A DNA stretch of 19,347 nucleotides from the NCBI GenBank assembly GCA_009602725.1, contig WELB01000106.1, positions 196,337 to 215,683 of the forward strand. Direction: 5' to 3'. The DNA comes from Spirogloea muscicola (taxonomy: Eukaryota; Streptophyta; Zygnematophyceae; Spirogloeales; Spirogloeaceae). The position numbers and the translations under genes were made by a program. Under the pieces are notes generated by a model. It saw nothing but the letters and a program-made list of their open reading frames with translations, was not told the DNA's origin and made no database searches. Below are positions 1 to 13,600 of the stretch, in pieces. Each line of letters starts with the position of its first letter. The stretch's first letter is position 1.

Positions 1-4859
<4,859 letters not shown>

Positions 4860-5217
4860 AGATGCGTCGCTCCGTGGGGCCTGTGGGCCTGCTGTGTACA
4901 CTCACTGTTAATTGAGATCCTTTGCACGACTTGGCAGGAGTGTCTACCAAGCTTATATAGCATGCTTTACGCCGAGCATGGTGTTGCCCACATATCCTGT
5001 CCCCATTGCATGCTTGGTCTGCTCTTGGCTAGCGGCGTCAGGCCTCCTCTTCCTTGTTGTGCCAATCTTCCTATCTGCGAGTGGGCGTCCACCACTGTAG
5101 TCCTTTTCTTCCCAGAGCTCCATTCTATCTTTGGGTCGTCTATTTAAGTGGCAGGAGAGGGCTGCGTCGCCGTTTGTTTGGCCTTGCTCGTGCGCTGTGT
5201 CACCAGCATCCACTGCA
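4860..5217. other. 3' flank of HMR and short spacer with TATA-like boxes
   Basis: No convincing coding exon is seen. The first part should hold the HMR 3' UTR. TATATAG at 4954-4960 and TATTTAAG at 5141-5148 look like TATA boxes. The second lies 70-77 bp ahead of the ATG at 5218 and would suit a promoter of the downstream broken coding region. Confidence 0.4.
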
Positions 5218-5860
5218 ATGTCGAAGGGGCAACCTCAAGCTCCAAGACGGAGCCCCACTGCTAGGGCTTCAAAAGGCACTCCCAGGCTTTTGCCACTTCC
5301 TACCCCCTCAGTCCACCTTCTTCATAGGTTGGCGCCTCACAGCCACTGCCTTGAAGCATCGTTGCCAACAATTGGCTGACCTCTTGCCCAAAAATCCTCA
5401 GCTGCCTACTCACAGCTACTGCTCAAGAGAGCTTTCCTACTGCTATATGCAAGGGGTCCAGAGCAGGGCAATGGGCTTTGCTGCTCTTTCGAAGGCTAGC
5501 CATCTGCACAGAGAGATGGGTAGAAGGTACTACAGAAAGGAAGCTTAGAGCAGCTCAGAACTGGCTCGACTGCACACAGAAACTCGAGGAGCAATATGGG
5601 GAAGCGGATGCCCCTGCGCAAGCGAGAGACAGCTGCTAGTGCTTGAGCAGCACAGCGATGCAGTGCAAGAGCTTGAGAGCGAGTGGAGGAATGTGAACAG
5701 CCGCATCCAGATAGCTATGAGGTCCATGAGCACGTATGGCCCAATCAGCACTGCACCCTGCAAGCGTCACCATCCGTCAACTTGGCAGGCCACAGCTCAA
5801 CGACACCTAGGCAATCAGCGCCCGGCGCACTGCTTATGGATGTCGATACCCATGTACTGA
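5218..5860 (+). pseudogene. frame-disrupted coding region, basic N-terminus and coiled coil
   Basis: This looks like one protein read across three frames without usable introns. Frame 1 opens at ATG 5218 with a Pro/Ser/Arg-rich basic start (MSKGQPQAPRRSPTARASKG). It meets an in-frame TGA at 5377-5379, then continues with a segment holding YSQLLLKRAFLLLYAR. Around 5470 the coding signal moves to frame 3 (QWALLLFRRLAICTERW, then KLRAAQNWLDCTQKLEEQYG), which stops at TAG 5637-5639. Around 5633 it moves to frame 2 (LLVLEQHSDAVQELESEW and on to IQIAMRSM), ending at TGA 5858-5860. The heptad-like spacing of hydrophobic residues suggests a coiled coil. The basic N-terminus followed by helices is faintly like plant AUG8/QWRF (HAUS8) proteins, but that is a guess. 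It could be a decayed gene, a real gene with sequencing indels, or chance. Confidence is low to moderate that it derives from a gene. Confidence 0.35.
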
Positions 5861-5967
5861 GCATTTTGGGCAGGAGCTTCGTTTCGGCATGCACGTCAGC
5901 ATAGTCTGCAGAAATGTGAGTGGTGGAAGCGGGCATCTTATCATTTACAATCTCCAGCAAATAAGGG

Positions 5968-6058
5968 GAAAACAGTTCTTTCAATGTAAGGCAATGGCTG
6001 TGAGAGGCCAGTCCAACAGTGTAAGCTGATCCGGCGAGGGCTGTAGAAAGCCAGCCCA
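5968..6058 (+). repeat. dispersed element, copies 1 and 2, upstream of the mutase gene
   Basis: Positions 5968-6017 align without gaps to 9771-9820; most of the differences are transitions. The conserved core is GGCTGTGAGAGGCCAGTCCA at 5996-6015, which matches the core at 9799-9818 at 17 of 20 positions. A second, weaker copy of the core, GGCTGTAGAAAGCCAGCCCA, lies at 6039-6058 (15 of 20). The function is unknown. It could be a relic of a short repeat or a shared upstream promoter element, since each site lies some hundreds of bases ahead of a gene start. Confidence 0.5.
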
Positions 6059-6164
6059 AAAAGAACGGGCCAAAGGAGTGTACAAGGATGGACACAAGGC
6101 CAGCGCTCGGCCCCGCACCACTGAACGGGTTATTTAGGCCTCAGGTTCCCCAGACACCCCGCGG

Positions 6165-6315
6165 TGACGTCACCTGCCAGGATGGCGTCCGACGGGGACG
6201 GCGCCAGCGGCCGGTGCGCGCCGAGCACTGCGCCACGTCGGACGCCTCGTCGGCCCTAAACACCCCTCCCAGACTGCACCTCCACGTGTCCTGCTGGAAC
6301 ATATGACACGTGGAG
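6165..6315. promoter_or_regulatory. ACGT-core (bZIP-type) site cluster with inverted repeat, mutase promoter
   Basis: Four ACGT cores lie within 151 bp: the palindrome TGACGTCA (6165-6172), GCCACGTC (6232-6239), CTCCACGTGTC (6280-6290) and GACACGTGGAG (6305-6315). The last two are perfect reverse complements of each other over 11 bp, separated by 14 bp. A telomere-type heptamer CCCTAAA is at 6254-6260, and a possible TATA-like TATTTAGG is at 6131-6138. In plants such cores are bound by bZIP (HY5, GBF) and bHLH (PIF) factors, often in light- or sugar-regulated genes. Binding here is inferred from sequence only. Confidence 0.55.
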
Positions 6316-6468
6316 ACCAGGCCGGTGCTTGTCGCCAGGTCGGTGGGGATAAGGATGTTGACGTGGCTATTCGGGGGCCCCGAGGGGATGGGGAACTTTC
6401 TGCTACTTTTGGGAGGGAGGGAGGAGGTACTGGAAACCAGACGCTGCACCCCACGCCCGTCCCAGGCC

Positions 6469-6474
6469 ATGGCG

Positions 6475-6509
<35 letters not shown>

Positions 6510-9022
6510 TGGCGTCGGTCATGAAGGCGTCGGAGCCGCCTGCGCCGGCCGCCCGGGGCCGTGCCGCTGCGACGGCGCGCTCGGAGACGTGGCCGTCCTG
6601 GCCTCCGCCGTCGCCGCGAGCGGCGTCAGCAAGGCGCCGTCGCAGCTGGCGGTGGACGCCTTCAAGGCCATCCCCCTGTCCGCCGATGTGGAGGCAGCCA
6701 GCGCGGGGGAGGACCGCGCCACCAGCGGACGCGAGGGCTCAGCGTCCCGTGAGCGGCGGGTGGACTGCACCCTCGTGCTCATGCGCCATGGTGCGTGCTG
6801 AGAGCGCCTGCCACTAGCCCTGCCCCCCACTTGGTGCAGCCAAGTGCTGTTGACCGCTTACAAAGAGGTCCAGTCTGCACCTACAAGCGATCACTGCTTG
6901 TAGCGAGCCTTCCCGTTGCCTGGCTCCATATTGAAAATGGTTGAGACGACTGTGAGGGTTACGCAATCCATTGCGTGCATTGCGTGCAATAGAGAGTCTT
7001 ACTCACCTGCGACAGATGCGAACAGCTGCAGCAGCTGACAAAGGCTGCCCTTTTTGTGTTCTGTCTGCCTGCCTACCTGCATGCAACATTAGGAGAGAGC
7101 ATGTGGAACGACCTGAAGCTTTTTACAGGGTGAGCCATCTGAAAGGCCAGTCCTTGCAAGCACGGCTTGCCATTCTGATAGTAGGATGGCTTTTTCTGTG
7201 ATCCTTCTAGACGACTCGTGCGTTGGGGCCGATATGAGGCCACCCACTAAACCAACTGTCATGTTCCTTTGCCAGGGACGTCGACATTCCTCTGACAGAG
7301 AGAGGCGTGATGGAAGCGATGGCTGGAGGCAGAGCTGTTGCAGAGATTGACTTTGACATGATCTTCACGAGTCGCCTTGTCCGCTCAAAGCAGACCGCCC
7401 TTCTGGCAATGACCCAGGTTACTGATGCTAGCCTTTTGGTCTTGTTGTTAGTCACCTCTTGCCACAGAAAATGCAAGAGCATTCTGACATCTACGAGGAC
7501 TGCACTTCTGATGCTGCCCAATTGAACAGTCCATGCTTTATATTGTCGCTATCCTTGAAATCACCTTGAGTCAGCTGTACTCAGAAACGCTCCAAGGACA
7601 GCTTGCTGCCTACAGATGCACGGGCTTTAACAGCCACAGCAAGCCCTTTGCATTGCAGAGCTCCCACAAACGAGTGCCGGTCATTGTACGAGGAGGTTAT
7701 CATGGGAAGGGCAAGGCAGGTGATGAGAACCGCATACGCTTGAGGCATGCTGCCGCCCAAGCATTGGAGCAGGCAGCGTGCCGGATGATACCTGTGTATG
7801 CTGATCCAGCCCTGAATGAGCGTTGCTACGGCGATCTTCAGGTTGATGTGGACGCACCTTCTTCCAAATTCCTCTGTGATAGGCAATTGGTTACTGGGTA
7901 TTGTCAGGTGTAGTACACGTGTTGATTCTTAACAGTGTAGCTGAGCTGATTACACAGGGCCTCAACAAGGAGGCAGCCACGCGAGAGTACGGTGCTGAGC
8001 AAGTCATGGAGTGGAGACGGAGCACCACGACTAGGCCACCCCATGGCGAAAGCTTGTTGGTAAGTGCTGCAGGACTGGCTTGCCAACACCAGTATCTGCT
8101 AGATTTGCGTTGATCTTTGTGACTCAGCTGTGCTTTGCAACAGGCTTCAACCTTGCTTATTCTGCATGGAGTTATTTCATTTCTGCTGACTCAATGGGCC
8201 TGGCACATTATAGCGTGCAATAAGAGTGCTGGGTGATAGTTGACATGCTTGTTTGCTAGTGTAGAATCTGGAGAATTCTGTGAATTACCTCAGTTGTAGT
8301 CCTAAATTCATCTACTTTGCTTATGTCCTGAGCCCTGTACCACCTTTCTTGAAGGACAATGGTGTCCTGTCAAGCAACCATAATCATTGTAAGATTGTGA
8401 TGTGCCTTTCAGGACACAGCGGAGAGGACGCTTGCCTTTTTCAAATTGACAATTGAGCCGCGCTTGAAGGAGGGCAACAATGTCCTTGTGGTTGCCCATG
8501 GGAACGTCTTGCGGTGCATCATCGCCCACCTATCGGGCTTGAAGCCAGTTGAAATGCTCCAGCTGCAGGTAACGCCTGAGAAATAGTAGACCAAGAGGAG
8601 GAGGAGGCCGAAGGGGGGGGGGCGGGGGGGGGGCGCTCATTGGATTGGGTGGTGGTGACATTGTCTCACATCAGTGGCTTTCTTTGAGATGCATCCATTG
8701 CAAGTGGGCTTTTGGTGCCCAACGTATCTAAGCCCTTTCTGAATGCCCCTGCTTTGATCACGTCTGCCACCTCATCATCCTGTGATGTACTTGTCCTGTA
8801 GGCCGTGCTACGAGATATTGCCTAACAAATGTATCGCATTGCATGCCTTTTTTGACGCAGGTTGCTACAGCCTTGCCTTACACATATGCCTTCAATGGCT
8901 CCTCATTTGCCCCGTGTTGCGTGCTCACACCCATCAACCCCGAAACCAAGAAGCCGGTGGCTGGCTTACCCCAGGGTATTGCGTCTGTCATGATGAAGGG
9001 CCAGGCTGACTCTCTAATATGA
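6469..9022 (+). CDS. 2,3-bisphosphoglycerate-dependent phosphoglycerate mutase, plastid-type, 7 exons
   Basis: It interconverts 3-phosphoglycerate and 2-phosphoglycerate (EC 5.4.2.11, glycolysis/gluconeogenesis) through a phosphohistidine. Exons: 6469-6790, 7093-7129, 7276-7417, 7659-7841, 7958-8059, 8413-8568 and 8861-9022. All frames join cleanly to give 367 residues. Catalytic features: LVLMRHGES with phosphorylated His107, the FTSRLVRSKQTA segment with Arg156, LNERCYGDLQGLNK with general acid Glu221, EWRRS and PPHGESL, and VVAHGNVLR with His291. TGDVDIPLTERGV and the spacing are closest to plant chloroplast-predicted dPGMs. Residues 1 to about 100 precede the domain and are Ala/Gly-rich, fitting a plastid transit peptide, although acidic residues are more frequent than usual. 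The start at 6469 was chosen for its context (GCCATGG). In-frame ATGs at 6355 and 6388 are possible but their context is poorer. An ACGT-box cluster lies just upstream. Targeting is inferred; the enzyme family is certain. Confidence 0.93.
6478..6510 (+). repeat. GCC trinucleotide repeat coding poly-Ala
   Basis: A run of consecutive GCC codons ending in GCT encodes about eleven alanines directly after the Met-Ala-Leu-Ala start of the mutase. It is a likely length-variable microsatellite inside the transit peptide. Confidence 0.85.
8613..8633 (+). repeat. G-run (G10-C-G10) in mutase intron 6
   Basis: Ten G, one C and ten G occur in a row inside the intron 8569-8860, preceded by a GAGGAGGAGG stretch. 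On the transcribed RNA this could form a G-quadruplex. Such runs are also error-prone in sequencing, so the exact length is uncertain. Confidence 0.8.
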
Positions 9023-9516
9023 ATAATGATGTAGGGCAGTACACTAGCTTTACTTGCAGACAAGTGCTTAAGCTGATTACAATCTGTGTTCACTCTCTTA
9101 TGAGCTTATACAGTGCTCAAGTAGGATAGGGTGTGGTAATGTGTTTTGTGTAAGCGTGCCGGCTCCAGATGCGAGCACATTCTTTGAGCAGGGAGGTGCA
9201 TGCGCACCCCTCGTGTGAACAACAGTGAGGCCCCTGGTCTGCACATTCGCATGAGCCTCCTGTTGACAAACTTGGAAATGTCGAACTCTGTACAGCAATT
9301 CAAGATGCTGCAGGTGCATGCAGCTGTTGCACTGCCCCATTCATGTAACTGCTATCGTCATGGTGGGCCAGACAAATGACTTGACTTGGGCGCATAATGC
9401 ATGTGGTTTAAGATGGACAGTTGTGTTACTCGTGCCTCAAAGTAACTGCAGGCTATGCTGCACTTCACGCCGCTTGCAGCAGGGTGCCAGGCAGGCTGTG
9501 CGAGGCAATCCAGGCC
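9023..9516. other. 3' flank of the mutase gene, no feature seen
   Basis: The stretch presumably includes the mutase 3' UTR. I see no exon-like reading frame with family similarity and no repeat. Short ORFs on either strand look like chance. Confidence 0.4.
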
Positions 9517-9699
9517 ATGGAGCTGGCGTGGCTTACTCGATCCTTCGTAAGAGGCACAAGCAATGGAGGTGTATTGCGACACGAGGCACTCAAGCTGCAG
9601 CAGGCACGACACGAGGCACTCAAGCTGCAGCAGGCACCCAGATGGTTGCATAAATACATGTTCCAGTCGTCTTCGGCTGGCCAAGCAGGCGCTGCATAA
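9517..9699 (+). CDS. small hypothetical ORF with duplicated decapeptide (doubtful)
   Basis: A 60-codon ORF starts at an ATG in good context (GGCCATGGAG) and ends at TAA 9697-9699. The product is basic and helical-looking, with a perfectly duplicated decapeptide RHEALKLQQA encoded by the 30-bp tandem repeat at 9577-9636. I recognise no family. It lies between the mutase stop and the SPOT1-like start with no clear promoter. It may be non-coding sequence kept open by chance or a fragment of a lost gene. Confidence 0.2.
   Translation: MELAWLTRSFVRGTSNGGVLRHEALKLQQARHEALKLQQAPRWLHKYMFQSSSAGQAGAA
9577..9636 (+). repeat. perfect 2 x 30-bp tandem repeat
   Basis: The unit beginning CGACACGAGGCACTCAAGCT occupies 9577-9606 and is repeated without mismatch at 9607-9636. 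The absence of any difference implies a recent duplication. The unit length is a multiple of three and keeps the surrounding small ORF open. Confidence 0.95.
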
Positions 9700-9755
9700 G
9701 ACGACACGATCGTCTCGGAAAAGGGATGTTCTGGAGTGCTGCGAATAAGCTAGCC

Positions 9756-9767
9756 AGCCACGTGGCT
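9756..9767. promoter_or_regulatory. palindromic G-box
   Basis: AGCCACGTGGCT is a perfect 12-bp palindrome around the CACGTG G-box core, four bases before copy 3 of the dispersed element. It is a candidate bZIP or bHLH site. Which gene it would serve is unclear: the SPOT1-like ATG is about 870 bp downstream. Confidence 0.45.
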
Positions 9768-9770
9768 AAA

Positions 9771-9820
9771 GAAAACGACTCTTCCGGCAGAGGGCGATGG
9801 CTGTGATTGGCCAGCCCAGA
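9771..9820 (+). repeat. dispersed element, copy 3, upstream of the SPOT1-like gene
   Basis: This aligns without gaps with 5968-6017, sharing the leading GAAAAC, part of the pyrimidine block and the core GGCTGTGATTGGCCAGCCCA at 9799-9818. The core contains ATTGG, an inverted CCAAT box. Confidence 0.5.
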
Positions 9821-10410
9821 ACAAGAATGAACAAGGCCCGAAGGAACCAGAAAGCGCTAAAGCACACTGCGACTCGAGTGGCCACTGGGTGCTCAATATC
9901 CCTTGGGCTTGCTGCACTACTCTGATTAACCCCAATGCGATCAGCTCCTGCCAGCGGCAATCGACATCTTTGGCTGTCTGGGTCCTCGTTTCCACACACT
10001 TCTCCAGAATATTGCCAATTTAGGCTACACACGTCGTGCAGATGTGTTTCCGGCTGAGATGGGCTTGCCAGCTGCATATCTGTTGTTCTTGCGACGACGA
10101 GTATCGGCCTGTTTGCAGCGTGCCCAGGCTAATGCTTTGCACCAGAAAGTTGGGCGAGCTCTAGTAGGTGGCAGAAGGGCTTCATATCTGACATCCAGTA
10201 TTCAGGCATCGATTAGTGACCTTTATGTTTTGACCCGTGGTGACTGAGCGGGTCAATTTGCTGAAGGTTGTGTAGATCTTCAGATGTGCTTGCCTTTGTA
10301 CTTGGCCATTGGCCCTCGTTTGTTTCAAAAAAATACACAAAATTTCCCTTGGGCGAGAGAGCTTGATTAAATAATCCAGGGAGAAGGTAAACAGTTTTGT
10401 CATGTGCCAG
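9821..10410. other. intergenic, upstream of the SPOT1-like gene, nothing clear
   Basis: No recognised gene is seen. A plus-strand ORF at 10044-10247 and a minus-strand ORF at 9766-10077 with a hydrophobic C-terminus have no family similarity I know. An AT-rich patch near 10322-10380 may belong to the promoter. Confidence 0.35.
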
Positions 10411-10414
10411 GTCC

Positions 10415-10431
10415 AGGGTTTAGGGTTAGGG
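10415..10431 (+). promoter_or_regulatory. telomere-like box upstream of the SPOT1-like gene
   Basis: AGGGTTTAGGGTTAGGG contains one full plant telomere unit and one TTAGGG unit, about 204 bp ahead of the ATG at 10635. Plant telo-boxes (AAACCCTAA or its complement) occur in promoters and 5' regions of growth-related genes. An interstitial telomere relic is the alternative. Confidence 0.5.
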
Positions 10432-10634
10432 CACCCCCTGCACAGCCCTCACACGGGGTCAACTGGCGCTCGCCAGTGCCGCCGCCGCCAGTGCCGTCAC
10501 GCGCGCCGCCTCCGTCGCCATCTCCGCCAGCGGCGGAGGCTAGCCGCGGCTGACGGCTCTGCAGCGGGAGCTGCCGGAGCCGTCCAGTGGCGGCGCAGCG
10601 GCCGCGGTGACGGGGAGGCGGAGGCGGCCCCGCC

Positions 10635-13600
10635 ATGGCGCGCCCCGGCGGGCTGCTCGCCTTCCTGCTCGCCGTCGGCGTGGTGCGTGGCGGACATGGC
10701 CCTTCCTCTGTGTCCGCCGCGACCACAGCCCTCGATGCCGTCGCCATAGCCCGTTCGGCTGTCCCTGAGCCATCAGGGCTGGCCCACCGTGTGGCCGGCC
10801 TGTGCATTGCTTTCGCTTGTTCCTCCTCGGCGCGGTGCAAGCCTGCTCGCCGTTGCATGGGCTCTTGTGGCCGTTGCGAGCTCCTCCGTCTGCCCGATCA
10901 CCTGCCGCCAGAGCCACAGCTCCACTGTCAGCTGCCGAGCGTGGGCCTTCGCCTGCAGCCTGACAACGAGCAGCAAGGTATTGGGAAAGAGGTGCTGACG
11001 GCGCTGGGGGACTGCAGGTGCTGGGAGCGGATGCCGCAAGGGCCCCCAAGAACGTCTCCCTCCTCAACCTGTTCCATGTCAAGGAGGGCAGCAAGTTCTG
11101 GGACAATGACATACTCCTCAAAGGCAAGCATTGGACCTCCGGACCTTGTGCTTGAGAGGGCGAGGGTCCTTGTAACACTGGAGACGCTGCTTCTGCCACT
11201 GAGAAGACAGACCACTGTTAACAAGGAAATAATGTTGTCACGGCCTTTCTGAGATCCTGGTACACCTCTCCTTCCCTTGATTCTTTTGTGTCATTGCTGC
11301 TGCAGGAATTCGTGACTGGCGAAAGCCCGCCAAGTTCTATCATGGCTCCCACGAGGTTGACCGTTATGTCAAAGCAGGTATTAGCTGTGGTGTTACTGCA
11401 GGAAGGCTGACATTGCTTGTATAATTTGGTGTCTTTGTACAGTACATTTGTTACCCATGCATGCAGGTAAGTTTGATGCTCGACTTGGTTGCAGGCAGTG
11501 TGGCATCTTATCTTGGATTGAGCCAGGTGGACTCCTTGTACCTGCCAATCCCAATCAACTTCGTGTTTGTGGGGTTCTCTGGAGAAGGAAATCACGGTAT
11601 GCACAGACTTGGCCAATGTCATGAAGGTTCAATAGCACTTCCGACAACGTTTCCCTTACACATCCTGTAGCTCCTCATGTGCTTCACTGCCCTTGGCAGT
11701 CATTTGTTTTCTGTAATTGCCAATTGTTGCTCAGCGCAATTGTTGATGCTCTAAGCTGGTCGCAGTACCTTTCATTGCAGGCCTGAGGCTTGGAGAAGAG
11801 GAGCTTTCGCACTGGTTTGAGCACATTGATCACATTCTGGAGCATACTCGAGTGCCTGCTGCTCACGCTCACGGGGATGTCTATGATCTGCACTACGACT
11901 ACCTCTTGCCCATGAACACCTATGTTCGCTACAAGTGAGACCCTGATCCAAGCATCGCAATGTGCCTGGAATAAGGGGTCAGAGCTTGAAGCCAATACAG
12001 TCATCTCATTGTGACATTTTGAAGACTTCCTCTCTGAGTTACCTTCTTGTGGCTTATGGGCGATGTAAGTTGCACTTCAAGCACCATCACGCACTGGGCA
12101 GCATTTGCCTGTCAGCAAGCGGTCGGCGTGGCTGCTGCACTGCAGCGTCTGCTGATACTTGTTGCTATGCAGTTATTCTGTGCATGCTATAGAGATGGGC
12201 CAGAAGGTGTCCCGCATCTTCGAGGATGCCATCCGTGTTCTGTCTCGCCTTGAGGACCCGAAGGATACAAGGTGTTTTACCACAAGTTCCTGACACTTAG
12301 GCAGGGATGCTTGAAGACGTTCTCTGCACCATGTATGATCAGAATATGCAAGGAAGACTGTCAAGGCATTGTTGCTTACTCTACCATTTGTCTGTCAGGC
12401 ATACTACAAATCCAGTCTTGGATTGAAGGCAGGACGAGCGTCGCCTGTTGGTTGAGAATCTTGAGAGTAGTCAACATGTCTGATTGGTCGAAGGGCTTCT
12501 TCAACTTAGTATACAGAGCAATGGAAACATTATTCTGATCCTATCATGCTACAATGTACCTTTTTGCAGGGCTGATGAGGCTGCAGTGTGGCAAGTGGAC
12601 ATAGAGAGTCTTGCGAGAATCATCAACAATCTGTGCAAGCATCTGGACATTGAGAATGTGTACAACATATTTGTCTTCAACCCAAATCCTGAAAGGGCTC
12701 GAAGGCACTATGGTTATAGGTGATCACATTGCAAGCTCGCGAAGGGCCTTGACTCGCACGTGCAGGCAGAACCTATTGATTGCAAGGCTGCTTTGTATTC
12801 AGCCTCTCACATCCTCGCTTCATAGAGAGCAAGCTATTCACACTTTACTCATTGTCAAGTGGTGTTGCTCATTGTTATCATGCGCTGTTTTGCCCCTGCG
12901 ATGATCTGTAAACTGCTGATGCTAATCAGCACTGCGCCTGTTCTTTCACCTGTTCTGTCGATTGACTGATTCAGGGACACTGCTGGAAGCAATGAAGTTT
13001 CTTCTCACCGACCTGATGTTACTTGGATGCAGGGCTGGCTTATCTGCCGCGGAATACGACTACATCTCCAAGGCAACAATTTTGCTCTGACCTGATGTTC
13101 CTGGTTATGTTAGCAGGTTGTGATGTTGATCAGATTGTGGATACTGTAGACTAGAGAGCACTTTGACTGAAAGCTCTCTAACAATTTTGAGTCTTGTGTC
13201 TACACACTCTCCACAGGGGTGCCCACAGTTGATATTCATTCAGTGCAGTTGCTTGCTGTGTACCTGCCAACCTGAATTTGTTGGCAAGCATTTGGCTGAC
13301 TTGAGCTGTGACCTCTGCAAGTCATGACCTGTATTTTGCAGGACGAAGATAGGCGCAAGGAGCTCCTCTCGCCTGATTTGAAACCTGTACCCGAGCTTCT
13401 CGGTATAGCTGACACCTGCTTGACTTACTGTTGGCTTCAATAGGATTGCTACCAAGATACAGAGCAGTACAATGTCAGACACACAATTAAGACGTCAGCT
13501 GCTTAGTCAGTTTACCTTTATCTACAAGGATGCACACTGAGTTGCTCTGCTACAATCAGGTTACTGCAAGCTGAGAAAAGCTCTTCATTCAAGGGTTGTA

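Noticed and set aside
5745-6095. Minus-strand open frame of 116 codons
   Set aside because: It covers the broken coding region and the dispersed element and has no motif I recognise. Its resemblance to the frame at 9766-10077 is explained by the shared dispersed element rather than by a protein family.
6355-6468. Upstream in-frame ATGs (6355, 6388) for the mutase
   Set aside because: Their context is poorer than GCCATGG at 6469, and the added residues do not look like a better transit peptide start. They cannot be fully excluded without a transcript start.
10540-11199. Minus-strand open frame of 219 codons
   Set aside because: It lies opposite the GC-rich first exon, intron 1 and exon 2 of the SPOT1-like gene. 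It has low-complexity Ala/Arg/Pro content and no family similarity; high GC alone keeps it open.
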